From the NCBI RefSeq assembly GCF_044763875.1, contig NZ_JBIWGZ010000002.1:310001-374000 (forward strand): a stretch of 64,000 nucleotides of DNA, given 5' to 3'. Shown one piece after another: positions 9,016-18,343 of the stretch. Numbering within the stretch: position 1 is the first letter of the stretch; each line of letters opens with the position of its first letter. The DNA is from Rummeliibacillus sp044763875. GTDB lineage: Bacteria > Bacillota > Bacilli > Bacillales_A > Planococcaceae. Made by a program: the position numbers and the translations under genes. Below the pieces are notes generated by a model, which saw nothing but the letters and a program-made list of their open reading frames with translations, did no database searches and had not been told where the DNA came from.

Positions 9016-9083
9016 ATTAAAGTATGTGAAATACCGAAGTGAAATCATGAATCTTTCAACTTCTTTATGAGGAGGGAATTAAT

Positions 9084-9272
9084 ATGCCAAAACAATGTGT
9101 CATTACTGGACGTAAAGCTGTGTCTGGTAACAACCGTTCTCACGCAATGAATGCTAACAAACGTACTTGGGGTGCTAACCTTCAAAAAGTTCGTATCTTA
9201 GTAAACGGTAAACCTAAACGTGTATGGGTTTCTGCTCGTGCATTAAAATCAGGTAAAGTTGAACGCGTTTAA
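9084..9272 (+). CDS. rpmB: 50S ribosomal protein L28
   Basis: Structural protein of the large ribosomal subunit; 62 residues, the normal length. It begins MPKQCVITGRKAVSGNNRSHAMN and has the RTWGANLQKVRI core typical of L28. AGGAGGG lies seven bases before the ATG. Among the few plus-strand genes here, it faces spoVM and shares a bidirectional terminator with it. Confidence 0.98.
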   Translation: MPKQCVITGRKAVSGNNRSHAMNANKRTWGANLQKVRILVNGKPKRVWVSARALKSGKVERV

Positions 9273-9287
9273 TTTGTTCATCTAAAT

Positions 9288-9326
9288 AAAACGACAGGCT
9301 GACTATTGTCAACCTGTCGTTTTTTC
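9288..9326 (+). terminator. Bidirectional terminator between rpmB and spoVM
   Basis: Arms AACGACAGG (9290-9298) and CCTGTCGTT (9313-9321), followed by six T residues on the plus strand; on the minus strand the same hairpin is followed by TTTTATTT. The spoVM stop codon (9309-9311) lies in its loop. Confidence 0.88.
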
Positions 9327-9449
9327 TTTTCCCTTTTTCTTTTTTGCAGTTGCATTTTTTGGATCTGCAGGATCATTTGTAACCATTTGTAAACAAAAAC
9401 GAGCAAAGCTACTAACTACTTTTGGTAATTGAAATGTGTATACTTTCAC
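9309..9449 (-). CDS. spoVM: Small spore protein SpoVM with C-terminal extension
   Basis: A 46-residue protein starting at GTG 9449, with AAGGAG seven bases upstream. Residues 1-20 (MKVYTFQLPKVVSSFARFCL) match the amphipathic helix of B. subtilis SpoVM (26 residues, MKFYTIKLPKFLGGIVRAML). Pro9 and Arg17, both important for SpoVM function, are conserved. SpoVM recognises the convex forespore membrane and anchors SpoIVA at the base of the spore coat. Here the helix is followed by about 25 extra residues ending in a lysine-rich run (AKKKKGKEK). The gene sits 4 bases after thiN and faces rpmB, exactly the B. subtilis location. The small size makes it easy to miss. Confidence 0.87.
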   Translation of the reverse strand: MKVYTFQLPKVVSSFARFCLQMVTNDPADPKNATAKKKKGKEKTTG

Positions 9450-9453
9450 CTGG

Positions 9454-10116
9454 TCACTCCTTATCATCGATACTTCTTATCATTAAACATATGCCATTAG
9501 AAAATGAAATAGACGCATATTCACCTATTATTTCATTACTAGTAAAACGAGTAGTCCCTATATCAATTATTTCATCTGTTGTTTCATATTTCACATTTCG
9601 TAATGTCACATTTTTCACTGCATCACCAAATGCAAAAAAGGATAAATATTTGAAATAACGTTCTGATACTATTCTATGTTGTCCCGGCCATAAAAATTGC
9701 AAACAATTCAAATTATTTATCATTTTTATTTCAATAGATGGATGCATTTTTTGTATACGATATAAAATGTGTAAATTAGCCTCGTAATGATCAAGCCTAC
9801 CACCAGTAACACCAGTTAAAATAATTTCAGTCGGTTCATAATCTAAAGCTTTTAAAATCGCTAATTCTGTATCTGTTTCGTCCTTTTCTGGAATATGGCG
9901 TTCAATTTTAGGTACGCGCTCTTGTACCAATTGCCATTCCTCATTCGTGAGTGAATCGAAATCACCGACAGCTAAATCTGGTGTAATTCCTTTGTTCAAT
10001 AAGTACATTGCGCCGTGATCTGCACCGATAAATATAGCATCATCGAAAGAAAGGAGGAAATCGCTTGAAACGACTTCCTCCTCTGGACCTCCTGCACAAA
10101 CAAATACGACTGTCAT
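9454..10116 (-). CDS. thiN: Thiamine pyrophosphokinase
   Basis: Transfers pyrophosphate from ATP to thiamine to give thiamine diphosphate. At 220 residues it fits the ThiN/YloS family. IGADHGAMYLL near residue 32 and PDLAVGDFDSL near residue 50 are the conserved nucleotide- and metal-binding motifs; ILTGVTGGRLDH near residue 100 is also typical. It overlaps the rpe stop by 4 bases (ATGA-type), so it is coupled to rpe. Confidence 0.96.
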   Translation of the reverse strand: MTVVFVCAGGPEEEVVSSDFLLSFDDAIFIGADHGAMYLLNKGITPDLAVGDFDSLTNEEWQLVQERVPKIERHIPEKDETDTELAILKALDYEPTEIILTGVTGGRLDHYEANLHILYRIQKMHPSIEIKMINNLNCLQFLWPGQHRIVSERYFKYLSFFAFGDAVKNVTLRNVKYETTDEIIDIGTTRFTSNEIIGEYASISFSNGICLMIRSIDDKE

Positions 10117-10778
10117 CGAATTGCTTGTTCTCCAGCCTCTAGAATACTTTGTAATGCTTCTTTGCGATTTTCTTTACCATAAATAGCAGATCCCGCTACA
10201 AAGATTGTAGCACCTGCTTGAGCGCATGGTACGATAGTTTCTGTATTGATGCCACCATCAATTTCTATTTCAACATTTAAGTTTTTTTCTTTAATTAATG
10301 CCGAAAGTTCTGCAATTTTTGGTACTACAGAATGAATGAACTTTTGACCACCAAAACCAGGATTCACTGTCATTAATAATACTAGGTCAACATCTTCTAA
10401 TATATGTTTAATCGATTCAATCGGTGTATGTGGATTTAATACTACTCCCGGTTTTACACCAAAAGAACGTATAAGTTGAATTGTACGATGTAAATGACGA
10501 CAAGCTTCTACATGTACTGTGATGTAGTTAGCACCTGCTTTTGCAAAATCTTCAATATATTGATCTGGATTTTCAATCATTAAATGGACATCTAAAGGTA
10601 GTGTTGTTTCAGGACGTAATGCTTCTACAACAATTGGTCCCATTGTTATATTTGGTACGAAATGGCCATCCATTACATCTATATGAATTAACTTCGCGCC
10701 TGCTTCTTCTACTTCTTTTACTTCTGTTGCTAATTTTGAAAAGTTAGCAGCTAAAATAGATGGTGCAATTTGAATCAT
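10113..10778 (-). CDS. rpe: Ribulose-phosphate 3-epimerase
   Basis: Interconverts ribulose 5-phosphate and xylulose 5-phosphate in the pentose phosphate pathway. The 221-residue TIM barrel has the metal-ligand motif HIDVMDGHFVPN (residues 33-44), LMTVNPGFGGQ near residue 137 and the phosphate-binding EIDGGI near residue 172. The start lies 2 bases after the rsgA stop. Confidence 0.97.
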   Translation of the reverse strand: MIQIAPSILAANFSKLATEVKEVEEAGAKLIHIDVMDGHFVPNITMGPIVVEALRPETTLPLDVHLMIENPDQYIEDFAKAGANYITVHVEACRHLHRTIQLIRSFGVKPGVVLNPHTPIESIKHILEDVDLVLLMTVNPGFGGQKFIHSVVPKIAELSALIKEKNLNVEIEIDGGINTETIVPCAQAGATIFVAGSAIYGKENRKEALQSILEAGEQAIR

Positions 10779-10780
10779 AA

Positions 10781-11662
10781 TTAGTACCTCGGCTTTCTAT
10801 CAGTAATTTCTTGTAAGAATTGCAAATAATGGTCATAGCGATATTGTTCAACTGTCCTATCTTCTACTGCCTGTTTTACTGCACATTTTGGTTCTTTAAG
10901 ATGCAAACATCCTCGGAATTTACATCCTTCTGATAAGGAGAACAATTCAGGGAAACATTGTGTCAATTCTTCCTTTTCTATCGTATCAAAATCAAATGAG
11001 CTAAAGCCAGGGGTATCCGCTATTAGCCCGCCTGCTAATTCAATAAGTTCCACATGGCGAGTTGTATGCTTCCCACGTCCAAGCGCCTCAGAAATAATGC
11101 CAGTTTTTAAGGCTAATGATGGCATTATTGTATTAAGTAAAGAAGATTTTCCAACACCAGATTGCCCTGCTAAAACGGTTGTTTTCCCTTTTAATAGAGG
11201 TGCCATTTTCTCCAGTATATTAGGATCTTCTTTATACGTTTCAATCACTTTATAACCAATTGCTTCGTATTCGGCTCTGTACTTTACAATTTTTTGTTTT
11301 TCTTCATCGTTCAGCAAATCTGTTTTTGTCAAACAAATAATTGGATGCACTTGAAATGATTCCAATACCACTAAAAAACGATCAAGTAAAATCGTATTAA
11401 AAGCTGGCTCTTTTGTTGAAAATACAAGAATTGCTTGATCAATATTTGCAACTGGTGGGCGCACAAGCTCATTTTGGCGTTCTAAAATGTTTGTAATTGT
11501 CCCATCATTATTTCCCTCTACTTCGTATTCTACATAATCTCCTACAAGAGGTGTTATACCTTTATTACGGAAGACGCCACGACCACGACATTGGATGAAG
11601 TGCTCACCGTCTTGGACATAATAAAAGCCACTTAATGCCTTACGAATTTGGCCTTTTGCCAT
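10781..11662 (-). CDS. rsgA: Ribosome small-subunit GTPase RsgA
   Basis: Circularly permuted GTPase that checks late 30S maturation. The 293-residue protein has an N-terminal OB fold (about 1-65), then the permuted G motifs: TKTD (G4, near residue 117), GQSGVGKSSLLN (P-loop, near residue 167) and DTPG (G3, near residue 216). A C-terminal zinc-binding segment contains CKFRGCLHLKEPKC. It is downstream of prkC; in B. subtilis the orthologue (CpgA) is a PrkC substrate, so the adjacency makes functional sense. Confidence 0.97.
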   Translation of the reverse strand: MAKGQIRKALSGFYYVQDGEHFIQCRGRGVFRNKGITPLVGDYVEYEVEGNNDGTITNILERQNELVRPPVANIDQAILVFSTKEPAFNTILLDRFLVVLESFQVHPIICLTKTDLLNDEEKQKIVKYRAEYEAIGYKVIETYKEDPNILEKMAPLLKGKTTVLAGQSGVGKSSLLNTIMPSLALKTGIISEALGRGKHTTRHVELIELAGGLIADTPGFSSFDFDTIEKEELTQCFPELFSLSEGCKFRGCLHLKEPKCAVKQAVEDRTVEQYRYDHYLQFLQEITDRKPRY

Positions 11663-11673
11663 GCCTTTCCTCC

Positions 11674-13638
11674 TTAATTTAAATCGTCATAAGATATTGT
11701 TTCATCAATAATAATTTTATCGTCTCGAACAACTCGGTAAATAGCCTTTTGTCCTTTTTCTATTTCAAATTGCAATCGTTTTTCCTGTGTTGAATACAAT
11801 TGGAATTCTTGTTCAATATCAGCAATTGAATGTGTACGGTCTTGAATATAAATGCGAACTTGTTGCGGTTCACCATCTACTTCTGGTTCATATGGAATTT
11901 TAATTGATTTTACATAAGTTTTAACTGGTTTTTCCTGTACACCTTTAGATAAGACAACTTCAATTGTGCTCCCAACATTCACAGTTGCACCAGCTTTTGG
12001 AGATTGAGAAATGACTTGTCCTTTCGGAACTGTATCAGAATATTTTTCACTACTAATACGGATATTAAACCCTGAAGTTTTTGCATACGTATGTAACGCA
12101 TTCTCATTATAACCAAGTAAATTTACGACAGTTGCTTGCTCGACACCTTTACTCACAGTAAACGTAATTGTCGTATCTTTTGGTATAACTTTTTCTCCCT
12201 CTTCAGGCGATTGTTTAATAATTGTTCCTTCAGTTTTTTCAGAAAAAGTCTCATCTATTTTGATATCTTTAAAACCTTGTTTTGCGAGAAGTTCTTTGAC
12301 TTGATCAATACTTTGCCCTGCATAATTTGAAATATCCACCTTTTTCGGACCATCACTAACTATAAGATCTATCTCCGTCCCTTTTTTCCGCTCTCTTCCG
12401 GGATCAGGTGTTGTCGCAATAACATGATTTTCTTTTACATCTTCTGACTCTTGTTTTGTTTGGTTGCCAATGACAAATCCAGCATTTTCTAATGTACTAA
12501 TTGCCTTTTCTACCTTTTGATTTGTTACATCAGGCACAACCAATTTCTTTTCATCAAATAAATCTGGGAAATAAAATAAAACAATTAAAAAAATAAATAA
12601 TAAGCTCAAGAGGATTCCTACAAAAATAAGTGCTTTATTTTTCTTTTTGCCTTTTTTCTTGTCGTTTTTTTCCTCATTTTGCTCTTTATCCTTTATAGGC
12701 ATTGCTTTCGTTTTCTGTAAATCCTGTTCATGTTCAACTTCTTGTTCTTTTATAACTGGTATGAGCTTTGTTACATCATCGTCAATCGGTGGTCGAAATT
12801 TTGATTCATGACTTCGTTGTTCAGACAATACAGTCTCTAAGTCCTCAGACATCTCCTCCACTGATCGATAGCGATGTTCTGGATCTTTTGCTGTAGCTTT
12901 TAATACAACATTTTCTAAGCTTTGTGGAATGGCTGGAACGATTGCACGAACTGATGGCGTTTCTGATTGCAAATGCTTTAACGCGATGGCAACTGCTGAT
13001 TCTCCTGAAAATGGCAGCTTACCTGTCAATAACTCATACAGCACAATTCCTAATGAATAAATATCCGATTTTTTTGTAGCTGTACCACCACGAGCCTGTT
13101 CTGGTGATAAATAATGAACTGTACCTAACACCGAATTGGTACGTGTAAAGGAAGTGTCTTCCAATGCCATAGCAATACCGAAATCAGTAATTTTCACATT
13201 TTCTTCTTCGTCCATTAAAATATTCTGTGGTTTAATATCTCTATGAATAATTTGATTTTGATGAGCATGGGCAATTGCAGAAGTCAATTGTTTCATGATA
13301 TTCACGCATTTTGTAGGTGCTAGTGGGGCATAATTTTGTATGTATTGTTTTAACGTTTGCCCTTTTACGTATTCCATTACTAAATAATGCATATCACCAT
13401 CTTCACCGACATCATAAATACTGACAATATTCGGATGTGTAAGGCTAGTGGCTGACAAAGCCTCTCGCTGAAAACGCCGATGCATCTCTTGTGCATTTGA
13501 AAAATTATAATGTAAAATTTTTATCGCTACATCACGATCTAAAATCATATCATGAGCTAAGTAGACATTAGACATACCACCGCCACCAATGACGTCGAGA
13601 ATTTTATAGCGTCCACTGATTCTTTTTCCAACGAGCAT
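11674..13638 (-). CDS. prkC: PASTA-domain Ser/Thr kinase PrkC
   Basis: Membrane kinase that senses muropeptides and phosphorylates many proteins; in spores it triggers germination. Of 654 residues, 1-270 are a Hanks-type kinase: GGGGMSNVY loop, invariant Lys40, HRDIKPQN catalytic loop, DFG, and activation loop through GTVHYLSPEQARG. A lysine-rich linker (about 310-333) leads to one membrane helix (about 334-358). The outside part has three PASTA repeats (starting near 365, 433 and 502) and a distal beta domain. It lies 2 bases after its phosphatase prpC. Confidence 0.97.
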   Translation of the reverse strand: MLVGKRISGRYKILDVIGGGGMSNVYLAHDMILDRDVAIKILHYNFSNAQEMHRRFQREALSATSLTHPNIVSIYDVGEDGDMHYLVMEYVKGQTLKQYIQNYAPLAPTKCVNIMKQLTSAIAHAHQNQIIHRDIKPQNILMDEEENVKITDFGIAMALEDTSFTRTNSVLGTVHYLSPEQARGGTATKKSDIYSLGIVLYELLTGKLPFSGESAVAIALKHLQSETPSVRAIVPAIPQSLENVVLKATAKDPEHRYRSVEEMSEDLETVLSEQRSHESKFRPPIDDDVTKLIPVIKEQEVEHEQDLQKTKAMPIKDKEQNEEKNDKKKGKKKNKALIFVGILLSLLFIFLIVLFYFPDLFDEKKLVVPDVTNQKVEKAISTLENAGFVIGNQTKQESEDVKENHVIATTPDPGRERKKGTEIDLIVSDGPKKVDISNYAGQSIDQVKELLAKQGFKDIKIDETFSEKTEGTIIKQSPEEGEKVIPKDTTITFTVSKGVEQATVVNLLGYNENALHTYAKTSGFNIRISSEKYSDTVPKGQVISQSPKAGATVNVGSTIEVVLSKGVQEKPVKTYVKSIKIPYEPEVDGEPQQVRIYIQDRTHSIADIEQEFQLYSTQEKRLQFEIEKGQKAIYRVVRDDKIIIDETISYDDLN

Positions 13639-13640
13639 TC

Positions 13641-14390
13641 TTACACCTCCTCAGAATCTTTTGATAATAGGATGAGAGTGATATTATCTTCTCCACCGTA
13701 ATCATTTGCTAATTGCACAAGTTGATTGCCTTTTTCTTCTATAGTCGATTCCTGCATTATAATATTGTGCATTTCTTTTATTGAGATTTTATTGCTTAAA
13801 CCATCCGTACAAATTAACATAAAGGAACCATCTACTAATTCAACTTTATAGCTATCAGGTTCAATAGTAGATTCTGTTCCTAAGGATTTAATAATATAGT
13901 TTTTCTTCGGATGACTTGCAGCTTCTTCCTCACTAATTTCACCATTATCTACGAGAATATTGACATACGAGTGGTCTCTTGTGACTAAACGAATTTCTTC
14001 CTTGGTAACAAAATACACACGACTATCACCCACATGGCAAATGGTTGCATTATTTCCATCAAAAAGAACTGCAATAAGCGTTGTACCCATGCCTTGGCAA
14101 TCCTCATGCGTTAATGAGTAATGATAAAGCGTTTTGTTGAGTTCTTTTACTGTTTCAACTAACCATTCTTCGATCGATTCATTAGACATAAAATGGGCAG
14201 CATCGGCTTGCAAAAATAACTCTTCAAAATGTGTAACGGCCATTCGACTTGCAACATCACCCGCATTATGACCACCCATACCATCTGCTACTATAGCCAG
14301 CTGGTATGAATCGTCACGGGAGATAAAAGTTGCCGAATCTTCATTTACTGCTCTTTTCTTTCCAATATCACTTACAACTGTATATCTCAC
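13641..14390 (-). CDS. prpC: PP2C-type Ser/Thr phosphatase PrpC
   Basis: Mn-dependent PP2C phosphatase that reverses PrkC phosphorylation. At 249 residues it is standard. Metal-binding acidic motifs are visible: NEDS near residue 17, VADGMGGHNAGD near residue 34, CHVGDSRVY near residue 117, ICTDGLSNK near residue 191 and GGEDNIT near residue 234. The gene pair prpC-prkC is a conserved Firmicute unit, between rlmN and rsgA. Confidence 0.97.
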   Translation of the reverse strand: MRYTVVSDIGKKRAVNEDSATFISRDDSYQLAIVADGMGGHNAGDVASRMAVTHFEELFLQADAAHFMSNESIEEWLVETVKELNKTLYHYSLTHEDCQGMGTTLIAVLFDGNNATICHVGDSRVYFVTKEEIRLVTRDHSYVNILVDNGEISEEEAASHPKKNYIIKSLGTESTIEPDSYKVELVDGSFMLICTDGLSNKISIKEMHNIIMQESTIEEKGNQLVQLANDYGGEDNITLILLSKDSEEV

Positions 14391-14404
14391 AACGTATCAC
14401 CTCA

Positions 14405-15505
14405 TTAGTGGGTTGTCTCTTCTTTTCTCTCCTTCGCACGTAATTGACCACAAGCTGCATCAATATCAGAGCCGTGCTCACGACGAATTGTAGCGTTGAC
14501 ACCATGTTTTTTTAATGTTTTCTCGAAATCGAAAATCTTATTTCTTGGTGTACGAACATAGTCACGTTCTGGTACATAGTTTACTGGTATTAAATTGATG
14601 TGACATTTAATCCCTTTTACAAGATGGGCTAATTCTTCTGCATGTGCAACAGAGTCATTTACACCTCCAAATAAACCATATTCAAAGCTAATACGACGGC
14701 CTGTCTTTTCAGTATAATACTTTACAGCTTCTATTAATTCTGGTAATTTGTATGCTTTTGCAATAGGCATTAATTGTTGACGTAATTCTTGATTTGGTGC
14801 GTGTAATGATAATGCAAAATTAATTTGCAATTGTTCATCTGCGAATTTGTAAATTTTCGGGATAATACCACTTGTTGAGACGGTAATATGGCGAGCACCA
14901 ATATTTAAGCCTTTTTCGTGGTTAATCACTTTTAAGAATCGCATCATAGAATCGTAGTTATCAAATGGTTCACCAATCCCCATAATAACAACTGAGCTTA
15001 CGCGTTGCTCTTTTTCATCTAAAGCTTGTTGAACTTTCACAACTTGTTCAACGATTTCACCTGGTAAAAGGTGGCGTTTTAAACCACCTAATGTAGATGC
15101 ACAGAAAGTACATCCAATCCTACATCCTACTTGAGTCGTTACACATACAGAATTACCATAATCATGGGCCATTAATACAGTTTCGATTGAATATCCATCT
15201 TGTAATTGGAATAAAAACTTGATGGTACCATCTTTTGACTCTTGTTTAACTAAAGTATTTAGTGTGCTGAATGCAAATTCTTGTTGTAATTTATCACGCA
15301 AGCCTTTTGAAAGGTTTAACATTTCATCAAAACTTGTGACGCGTTTTATATATAACCAATCAAAAATTTGAGCAGCTCTAAATGGTTTTTCACCATGTTC
15401 TTTTAGCCAATTTTGTAATTGATCAGGTAAAAGTGAATAGATTGATTCACGAAGCTGGGGTTTTTCTTTTTTTACACTTGCTGGGGTTTTTATTTCTTGA
15501 TCCAT
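14405..15505 (-). CDS. rlmN: 23S rRNA A2503 / tRNA A37 methyltransferase RlmN
   Basis: Radical SAM enzyme that methylates C2 of A2503 in 23S rRNA and A37 in some tRNAs. The 366-residue protein has the radical SAM cysteines in GCRIGCTFCAS (CxxxCxxC, near residue 130) and the C-terminal methyl-carrying cysteine in AACGQLR (near residue 352). The extreme ends are polar extensions. It starts on the last base of the rsmB stop, indicating translational coupling. Confidence 0.97.
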   Translation of the reverse strand: MDQEIKTPASVKKEKPQLRESIYSLLPDQLQNWLKEHGEKPFRAAQIFDWLYIKRVTSFDEMLNLSKGLRDKLQQEFAFSTLNTLVKQESKDGTIKFLFQLQDGYSIETVLMAHDYGNSVCVTTQVGCRIGCTFCASTLGGLKRHLLPGEIVEQVVKVQQALDEKEQRVSSVVIMGIGEPFDNYDSMMRFLKVINHEKGLNIGARHITVSTSGIIPKIYKFADEQLQINFALSLHAPNQELRQQLMPIAKAYKLPELIEAVKYYTEKTGRRISFEYGLFGGVNDSVAHAEELAHLVKGIKCHINLIPVNYVPERDYVRTPRNKIFDFEKTLKKHGVNATIRREHGSDIDAACGQLRAKERKEETTH

Positions 15506-16878
15506 TAGTTTTTGGATCCTCCTTTTTTTCTGAAAGCAGCAACAAAAAATCCGTCGCTACCAAAATCGTGTGGAAAGACTTGCATCATGCCTTCTGTTTT
15601 TAATGCTTGTAATGGTTCCGGTACTTCTTCTACTTTGGATAATTCCATATCAGGATGAGCTTGTAAAAAGGCATCTACAGTACCGTTGTTCTCCATTTTA
15701 TCAATTGTACATGTACTGTAAACCATTTTGCCTTCATTTTTTAATAAAGTATATGCAGAATTTAATAATTGAAGCTGAATTTTTTGAAGTGTTTCAAAAT
15801 CCTCTTCTTTTTTTGTGTATTTAATATCCGGCTTACGTCGAATAACACCTAGTCCACTACAAGGTGCATCTACCAAAATTCGATCAAACGATTCTGCATC
15901 AAATATTGAAGTTGCTTTTCTTCCATCTAAAACTTGAGGATGAATAATTGATAAACCTAGACGATCAGCATTTTGCTGAATTAGTTTTATCTTATGAGGA
16001 TGTAAATCGGTTGCAATTAGTTCCCCTTCGTTATTCATCTTTTCGGCAATATGTGTTGTTTTGCCTCCTGGTGCCGCGCACATATCCAATACTCTCATAC
16101 CAGGTTTAACTTCTAATGCATATGCCGGTAACATAGAGCTCTCATCTTGAATGGTAATAAGCCCTTCTTTAAAAGCTGTAGAACGGGCCACTTGTCCCTC
16201 AAGGATGTGCAAGCATTCTGGCATCACTGTACTTCGTTTTACTGAAAATTTCTCATCCCATAAACTTCGAAGGGCTTCGTCTACGGTTGCTTTCGCTGTA
16301 TTTACACGAACTGTTTGCAATGGTGGTAGATTGTTTTCATACAACATATCTGTCGTTTTTTCTAATCCAAAGCCATCAATATAACGACGGACAAGCCATT
16401 CTGGGTGACTTGTTTCGATTGCTAAACGTGTTGCATTATTCTCAATTCCCGTTGTTTCTCGAATGCCGTCACGTAAAACGGAACGTAGTATCCCGTTTAC
16501 AGTTGCACTAACTCCTCGATGGCGAGCACGGTGTTTTGCGATTTCAACGGCTTCATTTACAGCTGCATGGTCAGGAATCTTCGTTAAGAAAACAATTTGA
16601 TATAAAGACAAACGTAATAACCATCGAACCCAATCTTCTATTCTCCCACGTACATAGGGCTCTAAATAGTAATCAAGCGTCATTTTATATTGCAATGTAC
16701 CGTACGTGATTTCTGTTAGTAAGCCACGGTCTTTTGCATCAATTTTATATTTTTCAATGGTTTGATGTAACAATAAATTGCTATAAGCTTGTTGTTTATC
16801 AACAGCAAGCAGAATCGTAAGTGCTGCATCACGGACATTTCCATTCCAAATTGGTGCTACATTTTTATTTTTACTCAT
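15505..16878 (-). CDS. rsmB: 16S rRNA C967 methyltransferase RsmB
   Basis: SAM-dependent m5C methyltransferase acting on 16S rRNA. The 457-residue protein has an N-terminal NusB-like domain (about 10-145) and a C-terminal methyltransferase domain. LDMCAAPGGKTTHIAEKM is the SAM site (near residue 265), DAPCSGLGVIRRKPDIK motif IV (near residue 337), and VYSTCT motif VI with the catalytic cysteine (near residue 395). It overlaps the fmt stop by 4 bases, in the conserved def-fmt-rsmB order. Confidence 0.97.
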   Translation of the reverse strand: MSKNKNVAPIWNGNVRDAALTILLAVDKQQAYSNLLLHQTIEKYKIDAKDRGLLTEITYGTLQYKMTLDYYLEPYVRGRIEDWVRWLLRLSLYQIVFLTKIPDHAAVNEAVEIAKHRARHRGVSATVNGILRSVLRDGIRETTGIENNATRLAIETSHPEWLVRRYIDGFGLEKTTDMLYENNLPPLQTVRVNTAKATVDEALRSLWDEKFSVKRSTVMPECLHILEGQVARSTAFKEGLITIQDESSMLPAYALEVKPGMRVLDMCAAPGGKTTHIAEKMNNEGELIATDLHPHKIKLIQQNADRLGLSIIHPQVLDGRKATSIFDAESFDRILVDAPCSGLGVIRRKPDIKYTKKEEDFETLQKIQLQLLNSAYTLLKNEGKMVYSTCTIDKMENNGTVDAFLQAHPDMELSKVEEVPEPLQALKTEGMMQVFPHDFGSDGFFVAAFRKKGGSKN

Positions 16879-17816
16879 TCAAAATGGTCCCCAATCTGTA
16901 ATTTAGAACCTACACCATTTAAGTAATTGACAGCTTCCATCCGTTTTTTACCTGCTGGTTGTAAATCTAGAATATCAATTGCTTGTCCTTCACCAGTTGC
17001 AACTGTGAAGAATTTTTTTGAAATCCCAATAACTGTTCCAGGCTTTTCGTTATGTTTAGTATTAGATTTTCTTGCCCACCAAATTTTGACGTTTTGGTCA
17101 TCAAGTGTTGTATATGCGATCGGCCATGGATGTAAGCCACGGATTTGATTGTAAATATCTGTATTATTTTCTGACCAATCAATGCGTTCTTGTTCACGTG
17201 AAATATTATGAGCAAAAGAAACTTTTGCCACATCTTGTGGAATACGTTGATTTGTACCATCAATAATTGAAGGTAATGTAGTTTTTAATAAATCGCGACC
17301 AACGATGCTTAATTTATCAAATAATAGGCCAGTATAGTCCTCTGCTTCAATTGATAGTGGCTGTTGAGCGATTATATCACCTGCATCTAACTTTTCAGCC
17401 ATATACATGATCGTTACGCCAGTTTCTTTTTGACCATCGATTACTGCTTGATGGATAGGAGCTCCACCACGATATGCAGGTAGTAATGAGGCATGGACAT
17501 TAATACAACCAAGTCTTGGTGCATCAAGAAGTTCCTTAGGTAAAATCTGACCAAATGCTGCTGTTACGATTAAGTCAGGATTTAGGGAAATAATTTGCTG
17601 TAATTCCTCAGAACCTTTTAAACGTTCCGGTTGGATAACTTGTAAACCAAGTTCCACTGCAGCTGCTTTCACAGGAGGCGGTGTTAAAACATGTTTACGA
17701 CCAACTGGACGATCTGGTTGGGTAACAACAGCTTTAATATTATAGCCTTCTTCATTTAACATTTTTAAGACGGGTACAGAGAAATCAGGGGTTCCCATGA
17801 AAACAATCGAAATCAT
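16875..17816 (-). CDS. fmt: Methionyl-tRNA formyltransferase
   Basis: Formylates initiator Met-tRNA using 10-formyl-tetrahydrofolate. The 313-residue protein has FMGTPDFSVPVL at the N-terminus and the catalytic region INVHASLLPAYRGGAPI (near residues 107-123), then a C-terminal tRNA-binding OB fold. It overlaps the def stop by 4 bases, so deformylase and transformylase are coupled. Confidence 0.97.
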   Translation of the reverse strand: MISIVFMGTPDFSVPVLKMLNEEGYNIKAVVTQPDRPVGRKHVLTPPPVKAAAVELGLQVIQPERLKGSEELQQIISLNPDLIVTAAFGQILPKELLDAPRLGCINVHASLLPAYRGGAPIHQAVIDGQKETGVTIMYMAEKLDAGDIIAQQPLSIEAEDYTGLLFDKLSIVGRDLLKTTLPSIIDGTNQRIPQDVAKVSFAHNISREQERIDWSENNTDIYNQIRGLHPWPIAYTTLDDQNVKIWWARKSNTKHNEKPGTVIGISKKFFTVATGEGQAIDILDLQPAGKKRMEAVNYLNGVGSKLQIGDHFE

Positions 17817-18316
17817 TGTTCTTCATCCTCCTCTGCATACATTTCTTCTATTTCTTCAAGCGTGTAGATTTTTGTGATTTTTTTATCAAATAAAATGCCC
17901 TGTAGATGATCTACTTCATGTTGAATAACACGTGCATCATAATCATAAGCTTCTAGTTCATATAGTTCGCCATTACGATCCTGTGCTTGTACTTTCACAT
18001 ATAACGGACGCTCAACATCTCCATATAAATCCGGAAAACTTAAGCATCCTTCTATATCCACTCCTGTATCGGCAGAAACTTCAACAATAACAGGATTAAC
18101 TAGTTCTAAAACTTCACGTTCTTCTCCCAGTTCTACTACTGCAGCTTGAATACTTTTATTTACTTGCGGGGCTGCAATCCCAACACCATCATTTTCAAGC
18201 ATTGTTTCATACATATCATCTAGTAATTGTGCTAATTCAGCGTCAAAACTAGTGACTTCAGTTCCCTTTGTTTCTAATACTTTAGCAGGGTTTTTTACAA
18301 TTTCTAATAATGCCAT
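17813..18316 (-). CDS. def: Peptide deformylase
   Basis: Removes the N-formyl group from new proteins. The 167-residue protein has all three catalytic motifs: GVGIAAPQV (near residue 43), EGCLSFPD with the metal-binding Cys (near residue 89) and QHEVDHLQG, the HExxH-type zinc/iron site (near residue 132). An acidic tail (YAEEDEEQ) follows. ATG 18316 is preceded by an AAAGAGGTCC region as ribosome-binding site. It sits between priA and fmt. Confidence 0.97.
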   Translation of the reverse strand: MALLEIVKNPAKVLETKGTEVTSFDAELAQLLDDMYETMLENDGVGIAAPQVNKSIQAAVVELGEEREVLELVNPVIVEVSADTGVDIEGCLSFPDLYGDVERPLYVKVQAQDRNGELYELEAYDYDARVIQHEVDHLQGILFDKKITKIYTLEEIEEMYAEEDEEQ

Positions 18317-18343
18317 TTTGGACCTCTTTCCTAGTCGTACGAA

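Noticed and set aside
9309..9449. spoVM as a random short frame
   Set aside because: Rejected as random because the first 20 residues, Pro9, Arg17, the ribosome-binding site and the position between thiN and rpmB all match the known gene.
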